Positions 26,944 to 34,506 of a DNA stretch of 64,000 bases are shown here, piece after piece. The notes beneath the pieces were generated by a model. It made no database searches and had not been told where the DNA came from. It worked only from the letters and a program-made list of their open reading frames with translations. Source of the stretch: CBDCWQ01 sp965223435 (lineage in GTDB: Bacteria; Myxococcota; Kuafuiibacteriia; Kuafuiibacteriales; Kuafuiibacteriaceae); NCBI GenBank assembly GCA_965223435.1, contig CBDCWQ010000001.1:310001-374000 (forward strand), given 5' to 3'. The position numbers were made by a program, and so were the translations under genes. How positions within the stretch are numbered: position 1 is the stretch's first letter; each line of letters opens with the position of its first letter.

Positions 26944-28667
26944 GGCTTTCTCCCTTCGGCCATCCTAAGGACCGTCGTGTCCTGGGGCTGGGTGTGCAAC
27001 CGGAGCTTACGCGCGGCCCAGACCGCGACCTCTTCTCGCCGAATCTTCGCGTTGTGCCTCGCATCGACCGGCAACGCCCGACAAAACAGGACGTCTTTGA
27101 TGAGACGCGTTTCTTCGAACTCAGAAGCCAAAGACAACAGGTCCTTTTCCAACTGCCTCCGGTCCTTGAACCCGCGCGGCCTTGCGTTTGGATGGCACTC
27201 GACCACAATCACCGGCCTCGCCTGTCCTGCCGGGCCCACCCCCACCAAAGCCGTTCGATACACCCACGGGTGCCGGTTGAAGATGGCCTCACAGCAGACG
27301 GTATACATCGGACCGTGGGCTGATTGCACCCGATGGTTCTTCCGGCCGCAAAACCAGAGCCGCCCTTCGTCGTCGAGGTAGCCGACATCCCCCATTCGAT
27401 GCCAAAAACCGGACCCGTCCTTCACCTTGGACCGCTGGTTGTCCTGGGGCCGTCGATGGTACGCAGCCGTCGTCACCGGACTCTTGACCATGATTTCACC
27501 CATCTCACGCGGCAAAACCGGTCGCGCCTCGTCGAGGGTGACCGGGCCATCGGCGATCGGAATCACCCGAAGCTCCGTCCCTGAAATCGGCAGCCCCACA
27601 CACACACCCGCGCCGGCCTCGGTCTTCGCCGACAATCCGTCCAAAAGCCCGCGCACGGAGGGCAGCGTGACCGGAAGCGCCTCGGTCGCACCGTAGGGCG
27701 TATACACGTCGGCGTGGTTCGGAACCAATGCCAACAGCTGACGAAGCAGGGGCACTGGTGCTGGCGCGCCCGCCATCAGGATCCGCGTCAAGCTCCGAAA
27801 CCTAAGGCCTCTGGCTTCGGCGTATGCCGCCACCGGTTTCCAAAACGCCGGAGAACCAAAGGCGTAGGTCACCCCGAGCTCATCAAACGCTTCCAGGATG
27901 TTTTTGGGATCTACGTTTGCCGCCCGCGTGGGGTCCATGTCCGGAACCACCGCCGTGGCGCCGAGGGCGACCGAAAAAAGAGAAAACAGGGGAAAGGCCG
28001 ACAGATCGACCTCGCCAGGCTCAATTCCGAGCTGACGTTCAAAGATGTTCACCTGCTCGTCAAAGATCTGGTGGGTGTAGATCACCCCCTTCGGAGGCCC
28101 AGTGCTCCCCGAAGTAAACAAGATTGCGGCCGGATCCTCTGGGCGGGTATCGGGACCTCGAAAAGCCCCGTCGCCCCCCTCACGGACGACACGTTCCAGG
28201 GTACAGGCGCCCCAAAACCACTTGGGCCCCACCGCCACTTTTACGCGGACACTGCGAAAAGCCTGCCGATAGAGTCTTCGGGCCCAATGGGCCTTCGGAA
28301 TACCGATCAGGGCCCCAGGCTCAACCTCCGCGATGGCGCCCAGGATATTGGCTTTGCCCATCGCCGGATCGAGGAGGACCGGTACCGCACCGAGGCGAAA
28401 AAGCGCAAAGCTCAGTCCGAAAAACTCAAGAGACGGCCGAACCATCAGGAGACAATGCATCCCCTGAGTGACCCCCAACTTGGACAATCCGCGCGCGTAG
28501 ACATCCGACATTCGATCAAGCGCACGAAAGGTCTGATGGATATAACTTCGGCGCCCCGCCCCATCACGACGCCAGGGCACCACAACCGCACGGGCCTCAG
28601 GTTGACGCTCGGCCATTACCCGTAGCCGGTCTGCAATGTTGAGACGGGTTCCACTTCGTCCATTCAT
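26940..28667 (-). CDS. oleC: OleC, beta-lactone synthetase of the AMP-forming ligase superfamily
   Basis: Encodes 575 residues. The ANL-superfamily P-loop AILFTSGSTGPPKGVIYTH is near residue 200, the A5 region PYGATEALPVT near residue 330 and the hinge GDVGYLDDEGRLWFCGRKNHRV near residue 440. The C-terminal catalytic Lys segment (DARHNAKIRREEV) is present. OleC uses ATP to close the 2-alkyl-3-hydroxyacid into a beta-lactone rather than ligating CoA. The separate (unfused) oleB and oleC genes contrast with OleBC fusions seen in some actinobacteria. The spacer upstream is made of 22-bp repeats, so its ribosome site is weak. Confidence 0.9.
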   Translation of the reverse strand: MNGRSGTRLNIADRLRVMAERQPEARAVVVPWRRDGAGRRSYIHQTFRALDRMSDVYARGLSKLGVTQGMHCLLMVRPSLEFFGLSFALFRLGAVPVLLDPAMGKANILGAIAEVEPGALIGIPKAHWARRLYRQAFRSVRVKVAVGPKWFWGACTLERVVREGGDGAFRGPDTRPEDPAAILFTSGSTGPPKGVIYTHQIFDEQVNIFERQLGIEPGEVDLSAFPLFSLFSVALGATAVVPDMDPTRAANVDPKNILEAFDELGVTYAFGSPAFWKPVAAYAEARGLRFRSLTRILMAGAPAPVPLLRQLLALVPNHADVYTPYGATEALPVTLPSVRGLLDGLSAKTEAGAGVCVGLPISGTELRVIPIADGPVTLDEARPVLPREMGEIMVKSPVTTAAYHRRPQDNQRSKVKDGSGFWHRMGDVGYLDDEGRLWFCGRKNHRVQSAHGPMYTVCCEAIFNRHPWVYRTALVGVGPAGQARPVIVVECHPNARPRGFKDRRQLEKDLLSLASEFEETRLIKDVLFCRALPVDARHNAKIRREEVAVWAARKLRLHTQPQDTTVLRMAEGRKP

Positions 28668-28671
28668 CCAA

Positions 28672-28735
28672 ATGCTCCCGACAAGAAATTAAAATGCGCC
28701 CGACAAGAAATCAAAATGCGCCCGACAAGAACCGG
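28672..28735. repeat. 22-bp tandem repeat at the oleB 3' end
   Basis: Three copies of a 22-bp unit with core CCCGACAAGAAAT start at 28672, 28694 and 28716. The copy at 28716 is the genuine coding end of oleB (RFLSGAF then TGA on the minus strand); the other two lie beyond the stop and fill the oleB-oleC spacer. The third copy diverges after ACAAGA. Confidence 0.8.
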
Positions 28736-29607
28736 TCCATCCATGGCACAATGCGCTCATGGGCGTCTTCGATGACATAGTGTCCCGCCCCCTCAACGTA
28801 GTGGGCTTCCGCGTCGGGAAACCGAAGTTTCCACTCCTCAAAAAATGAACGATTGAACACAAAGTCGTCCGCCCCAAAAATGAGAAGCATGGGGCGACGG
28901 GCAAATTGCCGAAGCTCATTTCCGATGTGCTCGAGAAGCCCAAAGGACGGATGGGAAGACCGCGCGGGAATGTCTTGCACAAAACGAAGATTGGCGACCC
29001 GGTTGCGCCAACTGTTGTAAGGGGTCAAATACCCGGAACGAACGGCAGGGGTCACCCGTTCTCTTCGCCGGATACAGCGCCAAAGGGCTGCCCGCGCGAA
29101 CACGTTGAAGCCCCGAATCATGAGCGGCCCAAAAAGTGGAAGACGGCAAAGCGCAATCGACCACGGCATCTCGGAGGAAGGAAAAGCCGCAGTATTGAAC
29201 ACCACAAAACGGTCCACCGTCTCAGGCCGACGAACCGCATAGCCCATACCAATCGCACCGCCCCAGTCGTGCAACACCAGGGTGAAGGCCTTAAGACCCA
29301 GGTGCTCGACCAAAAGCGTTAGGTTTTGAATGTGAGCCTCAAGGGTGTACGAAAAATCCTGCGGCTTGTCAGAGAATCCACAGCCCAGATGGTCCGGAAC
29401 CACCACCCGATACGCGTGACGAAAAGCCCGCACCAAATCACGAAACAAAAAAGACCACGTCGGATTTCCGTGAACCATCAATAGAACCGGCGCATCACGA
29501 GGCCCTTCGTCCAAGTAGTGAATGCGCCCCCCCTCCACATCGAAATATTGCGATGCAAAAGGATAGAGTGATCGAAAAGACCCCGAGTTTTGTTCCGCCG
29601 TTACCAT
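28711..29607 (-). CDS. oleB: OleB, beta-lactone decarboxylase (haloalkane-dehalogenase-like)
   Basis: Encodes 298 residues of the alpha/beta-hydrolase fold. HGNPTWSFLFRDL carries the oxyanion motif, LHDWGGAIG the aspartate nucleophile in place of serine, and GAGHYVIED the catalytic His. An Asp nucleophile is the hallmark of OleB and haloalkane dehalogenases. OleB converts the cis-beta-lactone to a cis-olefin and CO2. The ATG overlaps the oleA stop by 7 bp. The C-terminal codons are part of a 22-bp tandem repeat. Confidence 0.9.
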   Translation of the reverse strand: MVTAEQNSGSFRSLYPFASQYFDVEGGRIHYLDEGPRDAPVLLMVHGNPTWSFLFRDLVRAFRHAYRVVVPDHLGCGFSDKPQDFSYTLEAHIQNLTLLVEHLGLKAFTLVLHDWGGAIGMGYAVRRPETVDRFVVFNTAAFPSSEMPWSIALCRLPLFGPLMIRGFNVFARAALWRCIRRRERVTPAVRSGYLTPYNSWRNRVANLRFVQDIPARSSHPSFGLLEHIGNELRQFARRPMLLIFGADDFVFNRSFFEEWKLRFPDAEAHYVEGAGHYVIEDAHERIVPWMDRFLSGAF

Positions 29608-30662
29608 TTGAGCCCCAACATCACCGTCGAAAGACCACTACCAATCCCGAGGAGCGCCACGCGGTGGCCCTCAGCAATAAAACCTTCGTCCGCGGCCAAA
29701 GCCAAAGACACGGGGAGCGAAGCCGACCCCATGTTGCCCAATCGATCGTAGGTGACGTACGCCTTAGACGCATCAAGCGCCAAGCGATCAAGCAAACTGC
29801 GGTGATGCGCCCGGCCCACTTGGTGGGTCACGATCCGATCGGGGCCCGATGACCGAAAATCGAGCTCTTCGACAAAAGCCTCATAGTTCGCGTGCGCCAA
29901 CGCCACACCCGCATGTAAAAGGGCCTCGGCATCGGTTTGCATCCCCAACACAGAACTGGCCTGAACCGCAGTATCAGAGGCGCCCGCACCCCCGCCCCCG
30001 AGACAAAGCGCGTGATGCTCGGTGGCCACCCGAGCTTTTGCCCCCAAAAGCTTCGGCCCCTCCGGCAGGAGCTCGCGCTTCGCCAATAGCACCGCCGCCG
30101 CGCCCGATCCGATGGTCAACGACGCAAAATAGGCCTTCAGCGATCGCCGCGTGAGCGTTTCGTCCGCCAGCAGGGTGTCGATGGTCGAATCCAAAAGGGG
30201 CTTTCCGTTTTCGCCCGAGACCACCAGCCCGGCTTCGATCTGCCCGAGCTCTATCATGTTGGCCACCGTCAGCATGGCGTTCACCACCCCAAGGCAGGCT
30301 GAGGACTGGTCAAAAACCAGACAGTCAGGAGACAGCCCGAGGCGGTGGTGCACAACATTGGCGGTCGCGGGTTCGAGAAAGTCGCGGCAAACGCTTGCGT
30401 GAATCAAACAACCGATACGGTCCTTCGGCACCGTCCCCCGGGCCAGCGCCCGAGCGCCAGCCCGGCTGGCCACCTCGCTGGGCCGCACTTCAGACGACCA
30501 AAAACGACGCTCGGCTATCCCGGTCATCATCTCCAGCCGCCCATGACACAAACCGAGACGCTCATAGACCGGAGCCAATCGATCCTCGATGGCCAAGGAG
30601 GACATCACTTTTGGTGGAAGCTCATATCCCAAACCCGCGACAACCACGCGATGGTATCTCAT
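29601..30662 (-). CDS. oleA: OleA, head-to-head acyl-CoA condensing thiolase
   Basis: Encodes 353 residues of the thiolase fold, similar to KAS III. The catalytic cysteine is in FDQSSACLGVVNAM near residue 133; RIVTHQVGRAHH carries the catalytic His and YDRLGNMGSASLPVSLALA the Asn. OleA condenses two fatty acyl-CoAs, without decarboxylating an extender, to a 2-alkyl-3-ketoacid. The N-terminal MTGIAERRFW is the typical KAS III-like motif. The following oleB, oleC and oleD genes make the assignment firm. The substrate preference cannot be read from the sequence. Confidence 0.92.
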   Translation of the reverse strand: MRYHRVVVAGLGYELPPKVMSSLAIEDRLAPVYERLGLCHGRLEMMTGIAERRFWSSEVRPSEVASRAGARALARGTVPKDRIGCLIHASVCRDFLEPATANVVHHRLGLSPDCLVFDQSSACLGVVNAMLTVANMIELGQIEAGLVVSGENGKPLLDSTIDTLLADETLTRRSLKAYFASLTIGSGAAAVLLAKRELLPEGPKLLGAKARVATEHHALCLGGGGAGASDTAVQASSVLGMQTDAEALLHAGVALAHANYEAFVEELDFRSSGPDRIVTHQVGRAHHRSLLDRLALDASKAYVTYDRLGNMGSASLPVSLALAADEGFIAEGHRVALLGIGSGLSTVMLGLKW

Positions 30663-30674
30663 GCCGACGCCCTT

Positions 30675-31475
30675 TTATTGCTCCACCACCGGGCGAACGA
30701 TGGCGGGATCAAAGTAGTTGGTACCCATGCCCGCATCGATGACGATGCGCTGGGCATTGATGCCTTGGGCTCTTTGGCTCAGCAAGAAAACAACGGTGTT
30801 GGCAACCTCCTCGGTCATCACACCCCGCTTGCGAAGCGTCGCCTTCTCGGCAAAAAGATAGCTGTCCACGTACCCGGGAATGCCCGCCGAGGAGTTGGTC
30901 TTGAGAAGCCCTGGGCACACACTGTTGAAACGAACTTCCGAAAAACGAGAAAAACTTTTGGCCAAGAAGACCACTGCGGAGTCGAGGGCGGCCTTCACGG
31001 GCGCCATGTACCCATAATTCTCGGCCGCCATGCGCGTGGTCGAAATGGAAATGGTCACCACCGAAGCGCGAGCATCCAGGTATGGCCGAAATGCACGGGC
31101 CGCCTCCATCAGCGAATGACACGAAATCTGAACCGCCTGAAGAAAATCACGCCGCCCGATCTCTTCAAAAGCGGTCTCGCCCTCTCGGTAGTTGGCGTAG
31201 GCGATGGAATGCACCATTCCGTGAATGATGGGATGATGAGGCGACACCTCGGCGGCAAGCCTCGAAAGAGCACCCTCTTCTTCTACGTCGCACACGTAGA
31301 TAGGCGCGCCATCCAGGCGGTCACAAAGCGCCTCCCGGCGGGCCTCGGTGTGCACAACGTAGACCGGCCGAGCACCGCATTCACGGAGCACCCGACCCAC
31401 ATGAAAGGCTACACTCTTTTTGTTCGCCACACCGAAGACAAGGATCGTCTTGTCTTCGAGCCCCAAAAAGCTCAC
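30675..31475 (-). CDS. Enoyl-ACP reductase, FabI-type SDR
   Basis: Encodes 266 residues. FabI features: the divergent cofactor loop VFGVANKKSVAFHVGRVL at the N-terminus, VHSIAYANYREGE, and the catalytic Y-x6-K as ENYGYMAPVK near residue 158. It reduces trans-2-enoyl-ACP in each elongation cycle. As part of this cluster it is likely a dedicated paralogue rather than the housekeeping FabI, but a second copy cannot be checked here. GTG start, overlapping the dehydratase stop by 4 bp; 12 bp before oleA. Confidence 0.87.
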   Translation of the reverse strand: MSFLGLEDKTILVFGVANKKSVAFHVGRVLRECGARPVYVVHTEARREALCDRLDGAPIYVCDVEEEGALSRLAAEVSPHHPIIHGMVHSIAYANYREGETAFEEIGRRDFLQAVQISCHSLMEAARAFRPYLDARASVVTISISTTRMAAENYGYMAPVKAALDSAVVFLAKSFSRFSEVRFNSVCPGLLKTNSSAGIPGYVDSYLFAEKATLRKRGVMTEEVANTVVFLLSQRAQGINAQRIVIDAGMGTNYFDPAIVRPVVEQ

Positions 31476-31966
31476 TTCCGGCTTCCGTCCTCTTCGACCA
31501 ACATCACCGTGAAGTCCAAAGAGCAGATGAGCTGTCCGTCCCTGCGTATCCCGCCCTTCAACATATGCGCGCCCATCATCGAACGCTGGTGTTCTGCGTA
31601 GATATCGAGGACATCTTTGGGTTCGACCATGCGCTTGAATCGAACCTGGTTCATTCTGGTGACCAAGGGCGAGCCCTCCATGTCCGAGCCTAAACCCAAG
31701 CGCCGAGCGATGAGGTACGCACCCGCCTGCAGAACCGCCTCACACAACAAGACGCCGGGCATGATGGGCCGCCCGGGGTAGTGCCCCTGAAACTGGGGCT
31801 CGTCGGCCCGAACCGTCCGCCGGGCCAAAATCGCGCCCTCGGTCAAATCTACAACTTCGTCCAGAAAAAGAAATGGCTCTCGATGAGGGATGATTTCTTT
31901 GACGGGCGGCGGCAAAAGACCCCCGGATCCTTGGGATATGCGTGTTTCTCCGTTTTTAGAGACCAC
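31472..31966 (-). CDS. FabZ-like 3-hydroxyacyl-ACP dehydratase
   Basis: Encodes 164 residues of the hotdog fold. PHREPFLFLDEV and the catalytic H in QGHYPGRPIMPGVLLCEAVLQAGA match FabZ, with E in the helix region. It dehydrates 3-hydroxyacyl-ACP. The GTG at 31966 lies inside the end of the reductase gene (11-bp overlap). The N-terminal 25 residues are rich in Gly/Ser and may not be conserved; a shorter start is possible. A dedicated dehydratase beside two desaturase-like flavoproteins could leave or set double bonds in a chain, which is inference. Confidence 0.88.
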   Translation of the reverse strand: MVSKNGETRISQGSGGLLPPPVKEIIPHREPFLFLDEVVDLTEGAILARRTVRADEPQFQGHYPGRPIMPGVLLCEAVLQAGAYLIARRLGLGSDMEGSPLVTRMNQVRFKRMVEPKDVLDIYAEHQRSMMGAHMLKGGIRRDGQLICSLDFTVMLVEEDGSRK

Positions 31967-32684
31967 CGGTAACCTCCAGTGTCGCGCCCGTTATGTAGCC
32001 TGCTTCCTTGGAAGCCAAAAACAGGACCGCGTGCGCGACATCTTCACCTGTTCCGAAACGTTTCAGTGGAACCTGCTCCACAAACGCTTTTTTTTGTTCG
32101 TCTGAAATGTCGGCAAGCAAATCGGTATCGATAAAACCCGGAGAAACGCAGTTCACCGTGATCTTGCGCCGTGCCACTTCTTTGCTGAGCACCTTGACCA
32201 TCGCGATTTGCCCCGCCTTGGAGGCCGCATAGTTGGCCTGCCCCTCAAAGCCCAACGAAGCACTGGGCGAAACGATATGAATAATTCGCCCATAGCGCTG
32301 GCGGGACATCGCCATCACTGCGTACTTGTTCATGAAAAAGGCACCGTCGAGGTTCACAGCCAGCACCCGTCGCCAGTCTTCTTGCGACATCAGTCCCACG
32401 ATGGCGTCCCGGCGAATGCCTGCGTTGTGAACCACCACCTGGGGAACCACGGTGAGCTGACCGAAAAAATGCTCCACCGCCGCCGGATCGGCCACGTCAA
32501 ACTGGGCAAGATGGATGCGCTTTTTTTCGGAAAAGCCCGAACGAAAGGACTCCGCCGTATCCCGGTCCGAATGGAAAGTCGCGGTGACTTCGGCCCCGGC
32601 CTCAAAGAACGCCCGAGAGATAGCCCCGCCGATGCCGCGTGTTCCCCCGGTCACGATAACGTGCTGACCTCGATAATCAACCAT
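31956..32684 (-). CDS. FabG-like 3-oxoacyl-ACP reductase (SDR)
   Basis: Encodes 242 residues of the classical SDR family. TGGTRGIG at the N-terminus binds NADPH, NAG is in VVHNAGIRRD, the active-site Ser is in HIVSPSASLGFEG and the catalytic Y-x3-K is YAASK. SPGFIDTDLL and a glycine-rich C-terminus (TGATLEVTGG) are typical of FabG. It reduces 3-oxoacyl-ACP. It overlaps the dehydratase gene and follows the flavoprotein gene by 58 bp. Confidence 0.88.
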   Translation of the reverse strand: MVDYRGQHVIVTGGTRGIGGAISRAFFEAGAEVTATFHSDRDTAESFRSGFSEKKRIHLAQFDVADPAAVEHFFGQLTVVPQVVVHNAGIRRDAIVGLMSQEDWRRVLAVNLDGAFFMNKYAVMAMSRQRYGRIIHIVSPSASLGFEGQANYAASKAGQIAMVKVLSKEVARRKITVNCVSPGFIDTDLLADISDEQKKAFVEQVPLKRFGTGEDVAHAVLFLASKEAGYITGATLEVTGGL

Positions 32685-32742
32685 TGTTCACCGTTTTGCC
32701 TAAGAGGGCTCGCCCCGTAAGCCCCGAGCCCCTCGGCAAGCG

Positions 32743-34338
32743 TCAAGAGCGCCCTGTATGGGTCGCTCCGGTCAAGTACCGATCGACCTCATTGGCCACA
32801 ATGACCCCGTAGTTGGCGGCACCCAACCAACCACTCATGATGATCCCCACGCTCCCCGCGTGGAATAAGCCATTGATTTCTTTCGGAATACCCTGACTAA
32901 CGCCCAATCCTTCGAACTTGGTGCCAAACGAAGTGCCCTGTTCGTGCTGGGTAAAAAATTTGAACGTCCGAGGCGTAGAAACCTCGATATGGTCGATCTT
33001 CGATCGAACCCCAGGGATGTATTTCTCTAGGGAATCCACCGTCTCTTTGGCCATTTTTTCCTTCTCGGCCAGGTAGGTCTCGTCGTTCATCGCTGCCCAG
33101 TCCTGGTATCTCGAATTGATGGAAGCCACCACCGTGTAGCGATCAGATCCAGGTCTGATGTCGGGATAGTAAAACGAGAAAGTCCGGCTCGTGCAATCCA
33201 AGGCACACAAGGCCTCGGAATCAAATCGGGGGGCAGTGCTTGTAAACAGCAACTCCCCAACAAAGGGAATCGACTCCCCTTTCCGGATACCCATGTACAC
33301 CTGGCTCGACGAAGTGTTCATCCGAACGGCCTTGGCCTCTTCGATGAACGCTGAAGAAAAGCAGTCCGCACCCGCAAGGTCAAAAATGGTCCTCCGAACA
33401 TTGGCATTCGACACCACCGAAGAAGCTTGAAGCCGGCAACCATTGGCCACCACGCCGAGCACCCGCCGCTGACCCGATTTTTTGTCTCGCGCGACAAGAA
33501 TCTCTTCGACCTGAGCGTAATTCCTGAGATCGACGCCGTTGGCGCGAAGCTCAGCTTTCATCGATTTCACGAGTTGGTCTGTGCCGCCACTAAAGGTGTA
33601 CACGCCTTTGCTCATGAAGTTGGAAAACACGATTCCATATGTAAGCGCAGGTTCGTCCAGCGTAGACCCATTGGCGTAGGCGATGGGCTCCATCAAGAGG
33701 CGGACGATATCCGACCGGCCGGGAAAGTGTTGCTCAAAAAGCTGCCTCACAGTGAACGATGGATCATCGAAAAAATTCATGGTCCGCAGCGCTTCAAAAA
33801 AGCCGGTCACGGCCTTAGGATCTGCACCGAACTCCTCGAGTAGGACCCGGGTAAAATCTTGCCGGTCGAACGTGGTATCCAGCGTAAACTCTGGGTTGTC
33901 GAAGCGTATACGCCGCAAGCGCACGATAGAATCGGCAATCTCTTTCGACCAATATTTGCGACAGGTTTTGATCATCCCCACCGGGAATCCGTGGAGCGAG
34001 ATATCGAAAATATGTCCGTTCTGGCGCTTGAACCACGTGGCCAAGCCTCCAAAGTTGTAGTGCTGCTCCAAAAGAAGAACCTGGTAGCCGGCTTTGGCCA
34101 AGCGGTTTGCCGCCGTGAGGCCGGCCAGACCGGAGCCGATGACAATCACATCATAACGCGGCTTCAGCCCCTCAAGCCGCCCTTTGCTCAGCAGCCGAGG
34201 CCGCCGCTCGCGCAGCCCCGACGGACTGGTCGCCACCTTGGGTGCAAGAAGCGAAACCTCAGGCCCCGGGGCGAAGGCTGACTTTCGTCCCTCTCGGTTC
34301 TTCATTCCCAACGGAGCTTCCGGACCTTTCCCCTTCAT
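32743..34338 (-). CDS. CrtI/phytoene-desaturase-like flavoprotein (first of two)
   Basis: Encodes 531 residues from ATG 34338; a later ATG at MKNREGRK is also possible. The N-terminal 45 residues are basic and unconserved. The FAD Rossmann motif DVIVIGSGLAGLTAANRL with E and GG further on (LLLEQHYNFGGLATWF) and the C-terminal flavin motif FHAGSVGIIMSGWLGAANYG place it in the CrtI/retinol-saturase superfamily. That superfamily desaturates, saturates or isomerises conjugated chains. It shares the motif H-x-F-D-x-x-L-H with the second copy in the cluster. The role in acyl-chain desaturation is inferred from context. Confidence 0.85.
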   Translation of the reverse strand: MKGKGPEAPLGMKNREGRKSAFAPGPEVSLLAPKVATSPSGLRERRPRLLSKGRLEGLKPRYDVIVIGSGLAGLTAANRLAKAGYQVLLLEQHYNFGGLATWFKRQNGHIFDISLHGFPVGMIKTCRKYWSKEIADSIVRLRRIRFDNPEFTLDTTFDRQDFTRVLLEEFGADPKAVTGFFEALRTMNFFDDPSFTVRQLFEQHFPGRSDIVRLLMEPIAYANGSTLDEPALTYGIVFSNFMSKGVYTFSGGTDQLVKSMKAELRANGVDLRNYAQVEEILVARDKKSGQRRVLGVVANGCRLQASSVVSNANVRRTIFDLAGADCFSSAFIEEAKAVRMNTSSSQVYMGIRKGESIPFVGELLFTSTAPRFDSEALCALDCTSRTFSFYYPDIRPGSDRYTVVASINSRYQDWAAMNDETYLAEKEKMAKETVDSLEKYIPGVRSKIDHIEVSTPRTFKFFTQHEQGTSFGTKFEGLGVSQGIPKEINGLFHAGSVGIIMSGWLGAANYGVIVANEVDRYLTGATHTGRS

Positions 34339-34506
34339 ACGCTGGCGACGGCACCCCCTCAACGAGGTCAGCGTAAACGCCCAACAGGCGTCTTTGGAGC
34401 TTTTCCTTTACCATGCCCGCGACAACGCCCCCAAGAGAGATTCGCAAAGCATTCACCAGAACCCGCAATCAAACAGGGTTACCCGATGTCCATGAGGCGG
34501 CGCCGG
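34339..34506. other. Spacer inside the FAS/ole gene run
   Basis: This 168-bp gap between the flavoprotein gene and the DUF4388/J-domain gene is one of the largest breaks in the minus-strand run and could hold an internal promoter for the downstream half. No -35/-10 pair or hairpin stands out. Confidence 0.35.

Noticed and set aside
25876..32684. Ordinary housekeeping fatty acid operon
   Set aside because: The set includes oleABCD and lacks fabD, fabH and plsX, which points to a specialised pathway.
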